Positions 50,736 to 60,367 of a stretch of DNA of 64,000 nucleotides are shown here, one piece after another. This stretch comes from Chlamydiota bacterium (GTDB lineage Bacteria; Chlamydiota; Chlamydiia; Chlamydiales; Rhabdochlamydiaceae), in assembly GCA_013288005.1 (NCBI GenBank), contig JABDCS010000006.1:1-64000 (forward strand), in the 5' to 3' direction. A program made the translations under genes and the position numbers. The notes beneath the pieces are model-generated. The model saw only the letters and a list, made by a program, of their open reading frames with translations. It was not told the DNA's origin and made no database searches. Positions within the stretch are counted from its first letter, which is position 1; every line of letters starts with the position of its first letter.

Positions 50736-51539
50736 TCAATAATTAAAGACTGTGGATTCAGGCATACAGAACCTCTGGTTTTTATTGAGAGCATCTATCT
50801 GCTCTATTTCTGCTTTATGCAAGGAGAAATCAGATAGATCGAGGTTTTCTTTAAGGTGATTTTCTGAGGAAGATTTGGGTATTGCGATGATATTTTTTTG
50901 CATCAACCAGCGTAAAATGACTTGAGAGGGTGTCTTCTGATGGGCAAGTCCAATCTTTTCTAAGAGAGGATCGTGTAACAAAGCGCCCATTCCAAAGGGA
51001 CGATAAGCAACAATTTGGATTTTATGGGTGTTGCAGTACTCGAGGAGATCTTTCTGGTAAAGATAGGGATGGAACTCAACCTGGTTGACAGTCGGATAAC
51101 ACTGGGCCTGCCGTAGATCTTCTAGATGATGGATAGTGAAATTACTTACGCCTACTTGGAGAATTTTTCCCTTACGCTGAAGATTTTCCATAGCTTGGAA
51201 TACTTTGGTCATAGGCATACCTTCAACAGGCCAATGAATCAAATAGAGGTCGAGGTAGTCAATACCGAGTTCTTTCAGCGCAAGATCGCAAGCTTCTTCG
51301 ACAGACTCTTCAACGTTAGGAAGATGGAGTTGCTTCTCTAGAAAAATTTTAGAGGTAATAAAGAGTTGGGAACGATCGAAATTACCTATGCCTTTTCGGA
51401 CAGCTGCGTGATTATCATATATATGGGCAGTATCGATATGCCGATAGCCCATTTGAAGAGCGAGTTGGACAAGTTTTGAGCACTCTTTGCCGTATAAATC
51501 CCATGTTCCCAATCCAATTTCCGGTATTTTAACGTTCAT
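50736..51539 (-). CDS. Aldo/keto reductase
   Basis: The 267-aa NADPH-dependent oxidoreductase has the family pattern: IPEIGLGTWDLYG at the start, the catalytic HIDTAHIYDN (Asp and Tyr), Lys in LFITSKIF, His in LDLYLIHWPVEG, then VGVSNFTIHHLEDL and the late AIPKSSSENHLKENL. ATG 51539 with AAGGAGC upstream is the start; an upstream in-frame ATG at 51617 only adds unrelated residues. It resembles 2,5-diketo-gluconate reductase-type AKR5 enzymes; substrate is unknown. It interrupts the small anchored-protein family. Confidence 0.9.
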   Translation of the reverse strand: MNVKIPEIGLGTWDLYGKECSKLVQLALQMGYRHIDTAHIYDNHAAVRKGIGNFDRSQLFITSKIFLEKQLHLPNVEESVEEACDLALKELGIDYLDLYLIHWPVEGMPMTKVFQAMENLQRKGKILQVGVSNFTIHHLEDLRQAQCYPTVNQVEFHPYLYQKDLLEYCNTHKIQIVAYRPFGMGALLHDPLLEKIGLAHQKTPSQVILRWLMQKNIIAIPKSSSENHLKENLDLSDFSLHKAEIEQIDALNKNQRFCMPESTVFNY

Positions 51540-51660
51540 TAACAGCTCCTTATTAGGTGGCCAGCTAGCCTTTGTGTATGTAGTAAAAATAGGGTATAAT
51601 CCTGATCTTCGCATCAATTTATTAAATATTTTTTAATTATTTAAGGGGGATTCCATTCTT

Positions 51661-52182
51661 ATGACTTTAGGGGCATGTGTAACAAGATGTAGCGAAATCC
51701 TAAGAGAGGGTAGACAATTTCATCGAGACTTCCAGGAGGGGTTTGAAAATCTAGAACAGAATTTAATTCTCCCTCTAAGAGCATGTATAGGAGAAATCCA
51801 TTATCAGGGTCGAGGCGAGCAAAGACATCTGCGTAGTGATGGGCATGTGCATCCATTTCAGCAATTTGCCGGATACAACCCAGAACCCCCTGTAGTAAGA
51901 GTTACACGAGATCAAGTGGTAATTTCTATAAATGAGTTTAATAGAGTCTTTGAAGAGTCTAAGAGAAATGGTTCTCAAACTTTTACTGATAATGACTCTA
52001 AAATTTATCGCAGTGTAGACCGAAATACGATAGTAACAAAAGTGAAGAAAAATTTTTCTGTAATCAGATGTGGTCCTGCATGGGGGCCTGCACTTGCATC
52101 AAAAATTCTCACATTTACTCTTAGGTCTGCTCTCTTAGGCTCATGTGCTTACGCTTCCTACTGGCTTACGTGGCATAGATAA
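51661..52182 (+). CDS. Divergent fourth member of the small anchored-protein family
   Basis: The 173-aa protein starts MTLGACVTRCSEILREG, like MTIGA/MTIRA of the other three, has the same NFSVIRCGP (compare SFSVMRWGS) before the anchor, and ends with a hydrophobic segment (about 150-168, LRSALLGSCAYASYWLTW) plus HR. The middle is longer and Cys-containing (ACIGEIHYQGRGEQ). AGGGGG 10 nt before ATG 51661 is its ribosome-binding site. Relationship is by pattern only and needs an alignment. Confidence 0.65.
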   Translation: MTLGACVTRCSEILREGRQFHRDFQEGFENLEQNLILPLRACIGEIHYQGRGEQRHLRSDGHVHPFQQFAGYNPEPPVVRVTRDQVVISINEFNRVFEESKRNGSQTFTDNDSKIYRSVDRNTIVTKVKKNFSVIRCGPAWGPALASKILTFTLRSALLGSCAYASYWLTWHR

Positions 52183-52205
52183 TCTTCATTGACTATGGAC
52201 AACCT

Positions 52206-54800
52206 CTAATAGGTTATTGTCTCTATGCCTTGCTTATTTTTGGTAAGGCGTAGGTGGACAGGAATATGGGGTTCTAATTTTCCTTCAAGAAGAGCGCTAG
52301 CTAATGGATTGACAAGCTCTTGTTGAATAAGCCGTTTGAGAGGGCGCGCACCAAAAAAAGGATCGTAGCCTTTTTCTGCAAGATAAGCGATTACTTCAGG
52401 TGATTCTTCAAGAGTAATCTGTTTTTCTTTGAGTCGCTTGCTGACCTGCTCGAGCTGAATCCTGACAATTTTTTCCATGTCTTGTTTTTGTAGAGGAATA
52501 AAAGGAAGAACATCATCAAGTCGATTGAGGAATTCAGGGCGGAAATGGTCTTTAAGGACAGGCTCGACAATTTGCAGGATTGATTCTTTAGACCAATTTT
52601 TAGGGTTGCTCCTCATTGTCTCCATAAGCAGATCCGATCCTAGATTCGATGTCATGATGAAGAGGGCATTCTTGCAATTGATGGTACGTCCTTGACTATC
52701 GGTAATGCGTCCATCATCGAAAATTTGTAGGAGGATATTAAAAACATCTGGGTGGGCTTTTTCAATCTCATCAAAGAGGACAACTGCATAGGGGCGTCTA
52801 CGCAAGGCTTCGGTGAGCTGCCCTCCCTCTTCATAGCCTACGTAGCCCGGCGGTGAACCAATCATTTTGGATACACTATGTTTTTCCATGTACTCGGACA
52901 TATCGAGGCGTATAATCGCTTCTTCTTGATTAAAGAGCTGTTCGGCAAGGGCTTTGGCGAGTTCCGTTTTACCCACACCGGTTGGGCCTATAAATAAAAA
53001 AACGCCGACGGGACGCGCGGGATCATTGAGTCCTGCTCGTGAACGGCGAATGGCTTCGCTAACCGCTTGTACAGCAAATTGCTGGCCGACGACCCGTTTT
53101 TCAAGAGTCGTTTCGAGATGAAGTAAGCGAGTTTTTTCCCCTTCCAGCATTTTTTGGACGGGGATTCCTGTCCACTTAGCGACTATATGGGCAATCAATT
53201 GTTCGTCTACTTCTTCTTTGAGAAGTCGATTTTCTTGACCTCCGAGAATAGTTTGCGCTTCCTCGAGTTCTTTTTTCACGAGGGGAATCTGACTATAGCG
53301 TAGCTCAGCTACTCGGTTATAATCCGAGGCGCGTTCTGCTTCTTCTTCTTGAAATTTTAGTGCTTCGAGATTATTTTTTTTCTCTTTAAGTGTTTCGATC
53401 AGCTTTTTCTCTTCATTCCACCGCTTACGTAAAACATGGAGATCTTCTTTAAGCGAACCAATTTGTAGATGAAGCTTTTCCAGTTCTGCTTTGGCAAGAG
53501 GTGAATCTTCGCGTTTTAAGGCCTCTTGTTTGACGATTAAACCACTGAGTTCTCTTTCTTTGATATCAATGGGCAGAGGCAAGCTCCCAAGTTGCATTCT
53601 GATTAAACTAGCAGCTTCATCGATCAAATCGATTGCTTTATCTGGTAGAAAACGGTCAGTTATGTAGCGATAGGAAAGAAGGACTGCTGCCTGGATGGCT
53701 TCTTCTGTAATGCGCACACCATGAAAAATCTCATAACGTTCCCGTAAGCCCCGCAAAATTGAAAGGGCATTTTCAAGAGAAGGTTCTTGAACGAGTACAG
53801 ACTGGAATCTACGTTCAAGAGCTGGATCCTTTTCGATATGTTTTTTGTATTCATTGAGGGTGGTAGCTCCAATACAGTGTAAGGTGCCTCTTGCAAGAGC
53901 GGGCTTAAGAAGGTTAGCAGCATCCATAGCCCCTTCAGTAGCGCCTGCACCAACGAGGGTGTGGACTTCGTCAATAAAAAGGATGATCTTACCCTCGGCT
54001 TTTTCGATCTCACGTAGAATGCCTTTTAAGCGCTCCTCAAATTCGCCCCTGTATTTTGTCCCTGCAATCAAGCTTCCCATGTCGAGGACAAATAGTTCTT
54101 TTCCTTTAAGAGAGTCGGGCACATCACCTTGAATAATGCGTTGGGCGAGGCCCTCGGCAATGGCCGTTTTTCCTACGCCAGGTTCTCCAATCAACAGCGG
54201 GTTATTTTTGGTGCGCCGACTGAGTACTTGCATAGTGCGTCGTATTTCTTCATCACGTCCGATCACAGGATCGAGTTTGCCTTCTTTTGCTAAAGCGGTC
54301 AGACTTTTGCAATATTTATCGAGGGCTTTTACGTTGGCTTCGGCAGATGGCGAGTCCATATGGAGGTCTCCTCGGATATTTTTAATCTGTTTTTCGACGT
54401 CTTGAAGAGAAAGTGATTTATTTTTCCATTGAGAAAATGGTTCACCTGCATGTTTCCAATAGGCAAGAAAGAGGTGGTCGCTCCCCACATAGTCATCTTG
54501 CCAGCTTTTAGCGATTGCAGCGGCTTCGCCAATGCGCTCATGTAAGTCTGATGATAGAGTGGGTTTTTGAGGGGAGCCGGTATATTGGGGAGCTTTTTCT
54601 AGGATATGTTCAAGTTTTGGAATTAAAGCATTAGGATCAAGATGGAAGGAAGAAGCGAGTGTGAAGAAATAGCCTTGATTGTCTGTAAAAAAGGCCCAGA
54701 GTAGATGACTTTCACTGACTTGCGTGTGCTTGAATTTTTCTGCGAACTCAACCGCTTTTTCGAGCGATTCCATTACAGCATCTGTGAATTGTGGGGTCAT
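52206..54800 (-). CDS. clpB: ClpB chaperone (disaggregase)
   Basis: The 864-aa Hsp100 protein rescues aggregated proteins with DnaK. It has the N-terminal Clp repeat domain (1-145), Walker [16 protein letters not shown] and Walker B in [14 protein letters not shown] of the first AAA module, the ClpB-specific coiled middle domain (about 405-525), and the second module with [15 protein letters not shown] and [18 protein letters not shown] 54800 with GAGGATTTC upstream is preferred over ATG 54824. I looked for a CIRCE operator upstream and found none. Confidence 0.96.
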   Translation of the reverse strand: MTPQFTDAVMESLEKAVEFAEKFKHTQVSESHLLWAFFTDNQGYFFTLASSFHLDPNALIPKLEHILEKAPQYTGSPQKPTLSSDLHERIGEAAAIAKSWQDDYVGSDHLFLAYWKHAGEPFSQWKNKSLSLQDVEKQIKNIRGDLHMDSPSAEANVKALDKYCKSLTALAKEGKLDPVIGRDEEIRRTMQVLSRRTKNNPLLIGEPGVGKTAIAEGLAQRIIQGDVPDSLKGKELFVLDMGSLIAGTKYRGEFEERLKGILREIEKAEGKIILFIDEVHTLVGAGATEGAMDAANLLKPALARGTLHCIGATTLNEYKKHIEKDPALERRFQSVLVQEPSLENALSILRGLRERYEIFHGVRITEEAIQAAVLLSYRYITDRFLPDKAIDLIDEAASLIRMQLGSLPLPIDIKERELSGLIVKQEALKREDSPLAKAELEKLHLQIGSLKEDLHVLRKRWNEEKKLIETLKEKKNNLEALKFQEEEAERASDYNRVAELRYSQIPLVKKELEEAQTILGGQENRLLKEEVDEQLIAHIVAKWTGIPVQKMLEGEKTRLLHLETTLEKRVVGQQFAVQAVSEAIRRSRAGLNDPARPVGVFLFIGPTGVGKTELAKALAEQLFNQEEAIIRLDMSEYMEKHSVSKMIGSPPGYVGYEEGGQLTEALRRRPYAVVLFDEIEKAHPDVFNILLQIFDDGRITDSQGRTINCKNALFIMTSNLGSDLLMETMRSNPKNWSKESILQIVEPVLKDHFRPEFLNRLDDVLPFIPLQKQDMEKIVRIQLEQVSKRLKEKQITLEESPEVIAYLAEKGYDPFFGARPLKRLIQQELVNPLASALLEGKLEPHIPVHLRLTKNKQGIETITY

Positions 54801-54832
54801 GGTGAAATCCTCTCGGAAACACAATTCCTACG

Positions 54833-54872
54833 AGGGTGTTTTAAAATCGCAAAAAAAGTTTTGAAACACCCT
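54833..54872. repeat. Short inverted repeat upstream of clpB
   Basis: AGGGTGTTTTAAAA (54833-54846) pairs with TTTTGAAACACCCT (54859-54872). The arms resemble the MITE ends (AGGGTGTATTAAAA), so this may be a residual pair of MITE termini; it could also end the upstream minus-strand transcript, as the minus strand carries a T run in the loop. Confidence 0.5.
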
Positions 54873-54932
54873 GAAAGAGAATATATTAGCAGACGTGGTG
54901 ATTTTAGATCTTTAATCACCACGTCTGTTGAA

Positions 54933-55430
54933 CTATTTTTCTGGCGGCGCTTCTATTTCGGATGGGGGACGTAATTGTTGTACTTTAACGCCGAGGCCGG
55001 TGTTTTGATTGACGATTTTCATCGGATAATCTGCGTTATCAGGGCCATTGTTTTTGACAAAATAAAGAGGGAAAGGAATGACCCAGAAAGCTGCCCGTTC
55101 AATGTCATCGGGTGCTACTTTCCAAAGCGAGCCATCGCTGAGTTCTAATTTCTTTCCGTTTTCTATATTTTGGGAGAGATAAATAGTTTGCTCAACCTTT
55201 TTTTTCTCTTGTGGATTTTTTAGTACGAAGGTGTCGTTGAGCCATCTTTCCAGGGCCAGCCTTTGCTTGTAATTTAGATCGGCTACGCCGGTCTTTTTTT
55301 GGACGTCCTTCGGCATGACTTCGTTCAGAAACATCTCCGCGGGGTGTACTGTTGACTGAATAAGGAGCAAGATCGATACAGCTGCAAACCATCGTAAGCG
55401 TTGACTCGAGCAGAAATCCAATAACCACAT
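54933..55430 (-). CDS. Exported protein of unknown function
   Basis: The 165-aa protein has a basic N-terminus followed by WFAAVSILLLIQSTVHPAE, a signal peptide with likely cleavage near residue 31. The mature part contains DLNYKQRLALERWLNDTF, SDGSLWKVAPDDIERAAFWV and a Pro/Glu tail. The SDGSLWKV piece resembles small periplasmic beta proteins, but I cannot assign a family. ATG 55430 with GGAGG upstream is the start. It is on the same strand as, and 89 bp after, the transglutaminase-like gene. Confidence 0.75.
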   Translation of the reverse strand: MWLLDFCSSQRLRWFAAVSILLLIQSTVHPAEMFLNEVMPKDVQKKTGVADLNYKQRLALERWLNDTFVLKNPQEKKKVEQTIYLSQNIENGKKLELSDGSLWKVAPDDIERAAFWVIPFPLYFVKNNGPDNADYPMKIVNQNTGLGVKVQQLRPPSEIEAPPEK

Positions 55431-55519
55431 AGCCTCCACCCTATAGTTCAAACTTTTCTTCTAACCTCTCGATAACATAGTGTACCTTTATACCAAACAG
55501 CAAAAAAAATATGCCATCA

Positions 55520-57058
55520 TTATGCTGGGCTGCTTTTGTTGGGTGGCGGGGAGAAATGCAGAAGTTGCAAGCGAAGTTGTTGAAGTGCTTTTGGATTGTG
55601 ATGACGAGCTTGTAGGATCTTATCTACGCTCGTAAAGTGGGCCCAAGCGCGGGGATAATCCATGCGTTCAAAGAGCAGGCAAGAAAGATAATATTCAATA
55701 GATGCATCGCGAGCATCGAGTTGATGATAACGGTTAAGTGCTTCTAAAGCTTCAGCAGGACGGCCGAGTTGTAGCCATGTAATCGCGTATTGAAAAAGGC
55801 CCGAACGAAAACGTGGAAAACGCTGTAAGGTTTCTTGCAGTTTAGCTTGTTTAGCGAGAATGGAGGCACGGGTTTCATCCACATGGAGGAAAATATTTTT
55901 GATGCCTTGAACATCCGTTCGTCCGGTTAAATAATCTTCGGCCATGGTTTCGGGGGATACAGCATAGGAAAAGGTAAAATTGCGCAGTTCTTCGAGTAAT
56001 TTGCGTCCTTTACTGGTTTCTCCAATAAACAGATAGTTAAGGCCTAAAAAGAGTTTTAAAAGACGATCTTCGGGGAGATAGGTTTGGGCTTTTTCATAAA
56101 GAGTCACGGTCTCATTGTACTTGCCTAATTCCCAGAAAACAGAAGCATGGTTAATGAAAGCAAGACCAATGACATCTTTGATATTTCGCTCTTGAAGACT
56201 TCGTGTATTAATACCCAAATATACTTCGGACGGAAGATTAATGCCGCGAGCTGTTGTTTCAATATTGATCAATCTATCGCCCTCATTATAGCGCAAATAG
56301 ATGTGTCCGGGTGGAGTAATAATTTCGAGTTCGAGGTCAAGTCGTTGGGCTAGGGAGAGGTAAAGGATAGAAACTCCTAAACACACCCCTTCGCGACTGT
56401 CGAGTACAGCCGGTAAGAAGGTATAAAGATCGATGTCTTTTGCATAGAGAGAATGAGGAGGAAAGCGGAAATGCATTTCCTCGAAAATAAAGTGGTTAAT
56501 CGCATCTATTTTTTCTGTTGGAGAAGCATTGCGGGGAAGGGAGGCACGTATCTCAAGGGCCATGAGGTCGAGCATAGCTTCGTATTGCAGAATTTTCTTC
56601 TTGGCATCCGGATCGGCATCGAATTGATTGATTAGTAGGCCGCGTGCTAAATCAATCTTCTCTGGAGGAAGGGCTAAAACTTCTTCTTTAGTCCATACAT
56701 GAGCTCCTGGTTTCGTGCGATTAGGAAGCTTCTTCCCGAGTTCATTTAAAAGCTTAAGCTGATCAGCGGTTAAGATAGGAGCATCTTGCGAAGAGGAGCG
56801 GTGGGTAACCAAAGAGATAATAGCCCGCACATCGATGAGTGGGAGGCCCTCTGAAGGAGGAAGGATTTCATCAATTTCTGCCCCGTGGCTTAAAAGTTTC
56901 CACGCTTGTTGCCAGGCTTTTTGTCCATCTTTTGTATCGGGGTAAAGTTCATAAAAGGCGAGCTGTTGAATAACAGAACGCGAATCCAAACTGTGAAACA
57001 GTGCTTCTTGCGAGGCGGCTAAGGGGAAGATGAAAAATAAAAAAAAGAGGAATTTCAC
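55520..57058 (-). CDS. Exported transglutaminase-like (SirB1-type) protein with TPRs
   Basis: The 512-aa protein has a signal peptide (MKFLFFLFFIFPLAAS). Residues about 180-285 resemble the SirB1/transglutaminase-core fold: DSREGVCLGVSILYLSLAQ with Cys226 and PGHIYLRY with His252, then LINIETT. Residues about 300-500 are helical repeats of TPR type (for example VFWELGKYNETVTLYEKAQ, AEALEALNRYHQLDA). The start is GTG 57058, overlapping the malQ stop by 4 bp. Function is unknown; the intact Cys and His leave a hydrolase activity possible. Confidence 0.75.
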   Translation of the reverse strand: MKFLFFLFFIFPLAASQEALFHSLDSRSVIQQLAFYELYPDTKDGQKAWQQAWKLLSHGAEIDEILPPSEGLPLIDVRAIISLVTHRSSSQDAPILTADQLKLLNELGKKLPNRTKPGAHVWTKEEVLALPPEKIDLARGLLINQFDADPDAKKKILQYEAMLDLMALEIRASLPRNASPTEKIDAINHFIFEEMHFRFPPHSLYAKDIDLYTFLPAVLDSREGVCLGVSILYLSLAQRLDLELEIITPPGHIYLRYNEGDRLINIETTARGINLPSEVYLGINTRSLQERNIKDVIGLAFINHASVFWELGKYNETVTLYEKAQTYLPEDRLLKLFLGLNYLFIGETSKGRKLLEELRNFTFSYAVSPETMAEDYLTGRTDVQGIKNIFLHVDETRASILAKQAKLQETLQRFPRFRSGLFQYAITWLQLGRPAEALEALNRYHQLDARDASIEYYLSCLLFERMDYPRAWAHFTSVDKILQARHHNPKALQQLRLQLLHFSPPPNKSSPA

Positions 57059-58650
57059 TTGGGCACCAAAGATTGCATCGCACTGAGGAGTCCTTCATGC
57101 GTTGTGAGAGTTTCAAGTGTGGGTCGATAGCGATAGGTCCAATTTGCAGGGATGATTTTACCGGGAACATTAATCCGCTCATCCTGAGAATGCGAAGCGA
57201 TAAGTTCTGGAAAAAGGGCTAGGTATTCCTGTAAGAGATTGATGTGGAAAAGAGAAGTTGTATGGTGACAGTCTTTGAGCAGTTCAAATCGTTGATCGGG
57301 AAGTAAAAGAGGTCCATAGGACCATCCTTTTTGCTGAGCGAGTTGAGAGGCCTCATGAGGATAGCCTTCCCACCACCCTCCAAGAGTTTCACTATCGTGG
57401 GTTGAAACACATGACATAGTTAGGGGGGAATAAGCGTCGAGAGGTAAATAGGGATTAGAATCTCGTGACCAGTCCGCTTCCCAACGGATCACACGAATGC
57501 CGGGAATGCCCATTTCTGTTAAACACTTGCGCACTTCTTCGGGGACAGAGCCTAGATCTTCAGCTATGGGCAGCATAGTAGAAGACGATGCCAGAAATTT
57601 GAGGATACGTGTTCCCTGTTCCAGTGCTTGAGCAGGGTCTTTAGGAATGAAGTAGCCCTCTTTGGTAGTCAGATTGAGAGGAATACCCCAAATTCTAAAA
57701 AATCCGACTGCATGGTCGATGCGATGTAGATGAAAAAATTGGCTAGCTATTTGAAGACGTTGGGACCAGAAGCTATGATTGGCCTTTTGCATTGTCTCCC
57801 AATTAAAAAGAGGGAATCCCCAATTTTGCCCGTCTGCATTGTATTGATCGGGAGGAGCTCCTGCAGTATGTAGAAGATCAAAAAAATGGGGTGCAGTCCA
57901 GACATCTGCACTGTTGCGGTTGATAATGAGAGGAATATCGCCCATGAGGAAAATGCTGTTGCGCTCAGCATGGTGACGCACCTCTTGCAACTGTTGGAAA
58001 CAGAAGAATTGCAATGCAGTGTGAAAATCTATCTCCTCGCGATATTCTTTTAAAAGATCAGGATATTTTTCGGGTGTTAAGATGTCTTTGGGCCAATCAT
58101 CCCATCCTCGATATCCATAAAAAATAAGAAGGGTTTTAAATAAAGCGTAGGTCTCTACCCAACGAAAATGGGATTGGAAATGGAGAAAATCGGAATCTTG
58201 TTTCAGACGCGGAGCGATTGCCTGATAGTAATCATGTAGCCAGCGCATCTTCGCTGCTAAGACTTCATTATACGCAACTCGTGGAAGAAGATTATACCGA
58301 GTCATATCCGCCATGCCATCGATTAAAGCGGGATATTCCTGAACATGTGGTAGAACAGAGAGCTTCAAGAAAATGGGATTTAACGCGCAGGAAGAAATAG
58401 CGTTATAAGGGCTGGGATCTAAACTCGAATCGTTAAGTGGCAACAACTGAATTACATTGAGTCCAATTTTCTTGCACCAGTCGATTAAAGGGAGTAAATC
58501 CAGGAACTCTCCAATGCCCAAACTAGAAGCACTGCGAAGAGCATTAAGAAATACATTGACACCGTGATGGTGACGAATGCCTACTTGACGCCAAGCCTCT
58601 CCAACTACCGATTCAAGTAGCTGTTGCTCGAGAGGGATACCGGGTTTCAT
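57055..58650 (-). CDS. malQ: 4-alpha-glucanotransferase (amylomaltase)
   Basis: The 531-aa GH77 enzyme rearranges alpha-1,4-glucans in glycogen metabolism. Motifs include SLGIGEFLDLLPLIDW and LNVIQLLPLNDSSLDPSPYNAIS at the N-terminus, GDIPLIINRNSADVW, RIDHAVGF (catalytic Asp), IAEDLGSVPEEV (Glu) and STHDSETLGGWW (Asp). It overlaps scc1 upstream and the transglutaminase-like gene downstream by 4 bp each, so it is translated as part of the secretion operon, a placement also known in Chlamydia. Confidence 0.95.
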   Translation of the reverse strand: MKPGIPLEQQLLESVVGEAWRQVGIRHHHGVNVFLNALRSASSLGIGEFLDLLPLIDWCKKIGLNVIQLLPLNDSSLDPSPYNAISSCALNPIFLKLSVLPHVQEYPALIDGMADMTRYNLLPRVAYNEVLAAKMRWLHDYYQAIAPRLKQDSDFLHFQSHFRWVETYALFKTLLIFYGYRGWDDWPKDILTPEKYPDLLKEYREEIDFHTALQFFCFQQLQEVRHHAERNSIFLMGDIPLIINRNSADVWTAPHFFDLLHTAGAPPDQYNADGQNWGFPLFNWETMQKANHSFWSQRLQIASQFFHLHRIDHAVGFFRIWGIPLNLTTKEGYFIPKDPAQALEQGTRILKFLASSSTMLPIAEDLGSVPEEVRKCLTEMGIPGIRVIRWEADWSRDSNPYLPLDAYSPLTMSCVSTHDSETLGGWWEGYPHEASQLAQQKGWSYGPLLLPDQRFELLKDCHHTTSLFHINLLQEYLALFPELIASHSQDERINVPGKIIPANWTYRYRPTLETLTTHEGLLSAMQSLVPK

Positions 58651-59114
58651 GGACGGATTCCAAAAGGTGTGGGCATCGTGGGACGGGGAATAAATCCGGG
58701 TGGTACTGTTTGACCGTTTTGAACAGCGTCAAACCAGGCTAAGCTTTGTTCAACTAGATAGGTTAAGGCGTTGGTTAACTTTTCTGCTGTCAGCTCATAA
58801 AAAGGCAAGGTGCTATAGCAGGTAAATTGGTTAAGTCGTGCGCAAAATCCGAGAATAGCCCCCGTCTGACCATTCGTCAAATTGTAAGCATTTACACGAA
58901 GGGCCTCTTTGAACACCTCTTCCCGGAATCGACCTGGACCGAGTTCTCCCAGCATAGCCGCTAAGATGATGCACTCGTCTTTTTTATCCGGCTCTATTTG
59001 AACCCGCAATTTATCTTTAAGTTGTAAGCAGCAGGCACCATGGGAGTCGATATGGAGATCTATTCCTAAAGATTGGCCTAGTTCCCGCAAGAGATCTTCA
59101 AAGGGTGTGATCAT
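58647..59114 (-). CDS. scc1: Type III secretion chaperone Scc1-like (CesT family)
   Basis: The 155-aa small acidic protein has the length and pattern of class I chaperones: amphipathic N-terminal helix (FEDLLRELGQSLGIDL), beta strands with LQLKDKLRVQIEPDKKDECIILAAMLGEL, and a C-terminal helix (LTNALTYLVEQSLAWFDAV). Its gene directly follows copN with a 4-bp overlap. In Chlamydia Scc1 with Scc4 escorts CopN to the secretion channel. A Pro-rich end (FIPRPTMPTPFG) is added here. Confidence 0.85.
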   Translation of the reverse strand: MITPFEDLLRELGQSLGIDLHIDSHGACCLQLKDKLRVQIEPDKKDECIILAAMLGELGPGRFREEVFKEALRVNAYNLTNGQTGAILGFCARLNQFTCYSTLPFYELTAEKLTNALTYLVEQSLAWFDAVQNGQTVPPGFIPRPTMPTPFGIRP

Positions 59115-60319
59115 GAGAGTTTTTTCTTTTTGCCTTCTTTTTCTTTATCATCTTCATCCTCTTCGATTTCCTCTTCAATCTGTTCAAGGGCTTCCATGAA
59201 TGAGCGTAAAGTATCTTGACGGTGCTGTTCAGATTTGAAAAGACGTGGAGCTATCTGTCGGCATGCATCGCGCAATTGGGTAAAGATAACCATCTGTGCG
59301 ATAATTTCTTCGGCAATCCCCAGTTGAAGAGCCATTTGTAGAACCTTGTCGGGACTAGGATAACGTTCTTGTAAATACCGCATATAGAGTTTAGCTAACG
59401 ATTCAAAGGTAATGCGAGGGAGTAAAGGTAACCCATAACGAGAAAAGCTCAACTCGATCAGTTTCATGCGTGAGCGGAAAAAGCGATATACGCCCAAAAT
59501 GGCTTGTAAAACGCGCGTTTCTGTCATCAATCTATGCAGTTGACCGCGTTCTATGGAGGGTCCTTGAGATTTGATATCACTACCTAGAGAGTGCAGCATG
59601 AAATCGATTACTTTTTTCATTTTTTCATAGCCGAAACTCGAGGAGAGTTGGTCGAAGAGGACATTCGGTTCACGTTGTGTACCGGTAATCTCGCGGTACA
59701 TTTCGCGAAGTGCTGTAGGACTACCCAAACCTTGTTCGGAAAAAGCACGTGCTTGTTCATTGATGTTTTTACCGGCTCGAATTTCACGACCGAAAGAGGC
59801 ATTAAATTGTGTTTTAGCATCTTTTAGGGTCTTCGCGATTTCGGGATCATCGGCCGTCTCAATTAAGAAGTCGAGGGCATCATCAGCCAATGAATGGTCA
59901 GGATAGAACTCCATGACCTTGCGGATGACATCTTCGGCAGTATCATTTTTAGAGATGCGTTGACGTAGTAAAAGAAGAGACCGGCTTATGAGTTCTTGAT
60001 TACTTCTTCGAGAAAAATCTTCGGCAATAGCTGCTGTTTTTTCGACGTGCTGAAGTTTTTTTTCGCCTTCCTTTTGCGCCTTTCCCGATTCATCTTCTTT
60101 GCCTCTTCGGCGGATACGGGATTCGAGGGTTTCAAATCGACGCGCCATAGCAAAGGGATTAAAGACCATCTCTTCGCCTGATTCGGCAAGAGCCTCCTGA
60201 CTTTCCACTTGTACAAGTGCAGCTCCAGCGAGCTGTTGGGCCTGTGCAGAACGTTGCGCTCTAGCCGTATCGGCATGAGCTTCCGGTATCCGGGGTACAT
60301 GCATAGGACCGTCAGGCAT
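59111..60319 (-). CDS. copN: Type III secretion gatekeeper CopN (SctW)
   Basis: The 402-aa protein belongs to the YopN/LcrE/InvE gatekeeper family, which plugs the secretion channel until host contact; CopN of Chlamydia is also an effector. The N-terminus (1-60) is polar with the RAQRSAQAQQLAGAALVQVE type secretion/chaperone region. Residues 65-390 are helical with ENLI-type SRRSNQELISRSLLLLRQRI and a gatekeeper-typical helical repeat. The C-terminus is strongly acidic then basic (EEIEEDEDDKEKEGKKKK). GGG lies just before ATG 60319. Confidence 0.88.
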   Translation of the reverse strand: MPDGPMHVPRIPEAHADTARAQRSAQAQQLAGAALVQVESQEALAESGEEMVFNPFAMARRFETLESRIRRRGKEDESGKAQKEGEKKLQHVEKTAAIAEDFSRRSNQELISRSLLLLRQRISKNDTAEDVIRKVMEFYPDHSLADDALDFLIETADDPEIAKTLKDAKTQFNASFGREIRAGKNINEQARAFSEQGLGSPTALREMYREITGTQREPNVLFDQLSSSFGYEKMKKVIDFMLHSLGSDIKSQGPSIERGQLHRLMTETRVLQAILGVYRFFRSRMKLIELSFSRYGLPLLPRITFESLAKLYMRYLQERYPSPDKVLQMALQLGIAEEIIAQMVIFTQLRDACRQIAPRLFKSEQHRQDTLRSFMEALEQIEEEIEEDEDDKEKEGKKKKLS

Positions 60320-60367
60320 CGTTTCCCTATTTCTACCTTAAATTTTTAAGTCTCGTTTACAGCCTCG

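Noticed and set aside
54801-54932. CIRCE heat-shock operator upstream of clpB
   Set aside because: No TTAGCACTC-N9-GAGTGCTAA-like pair is present; the inverted repeat there has a different sequence.
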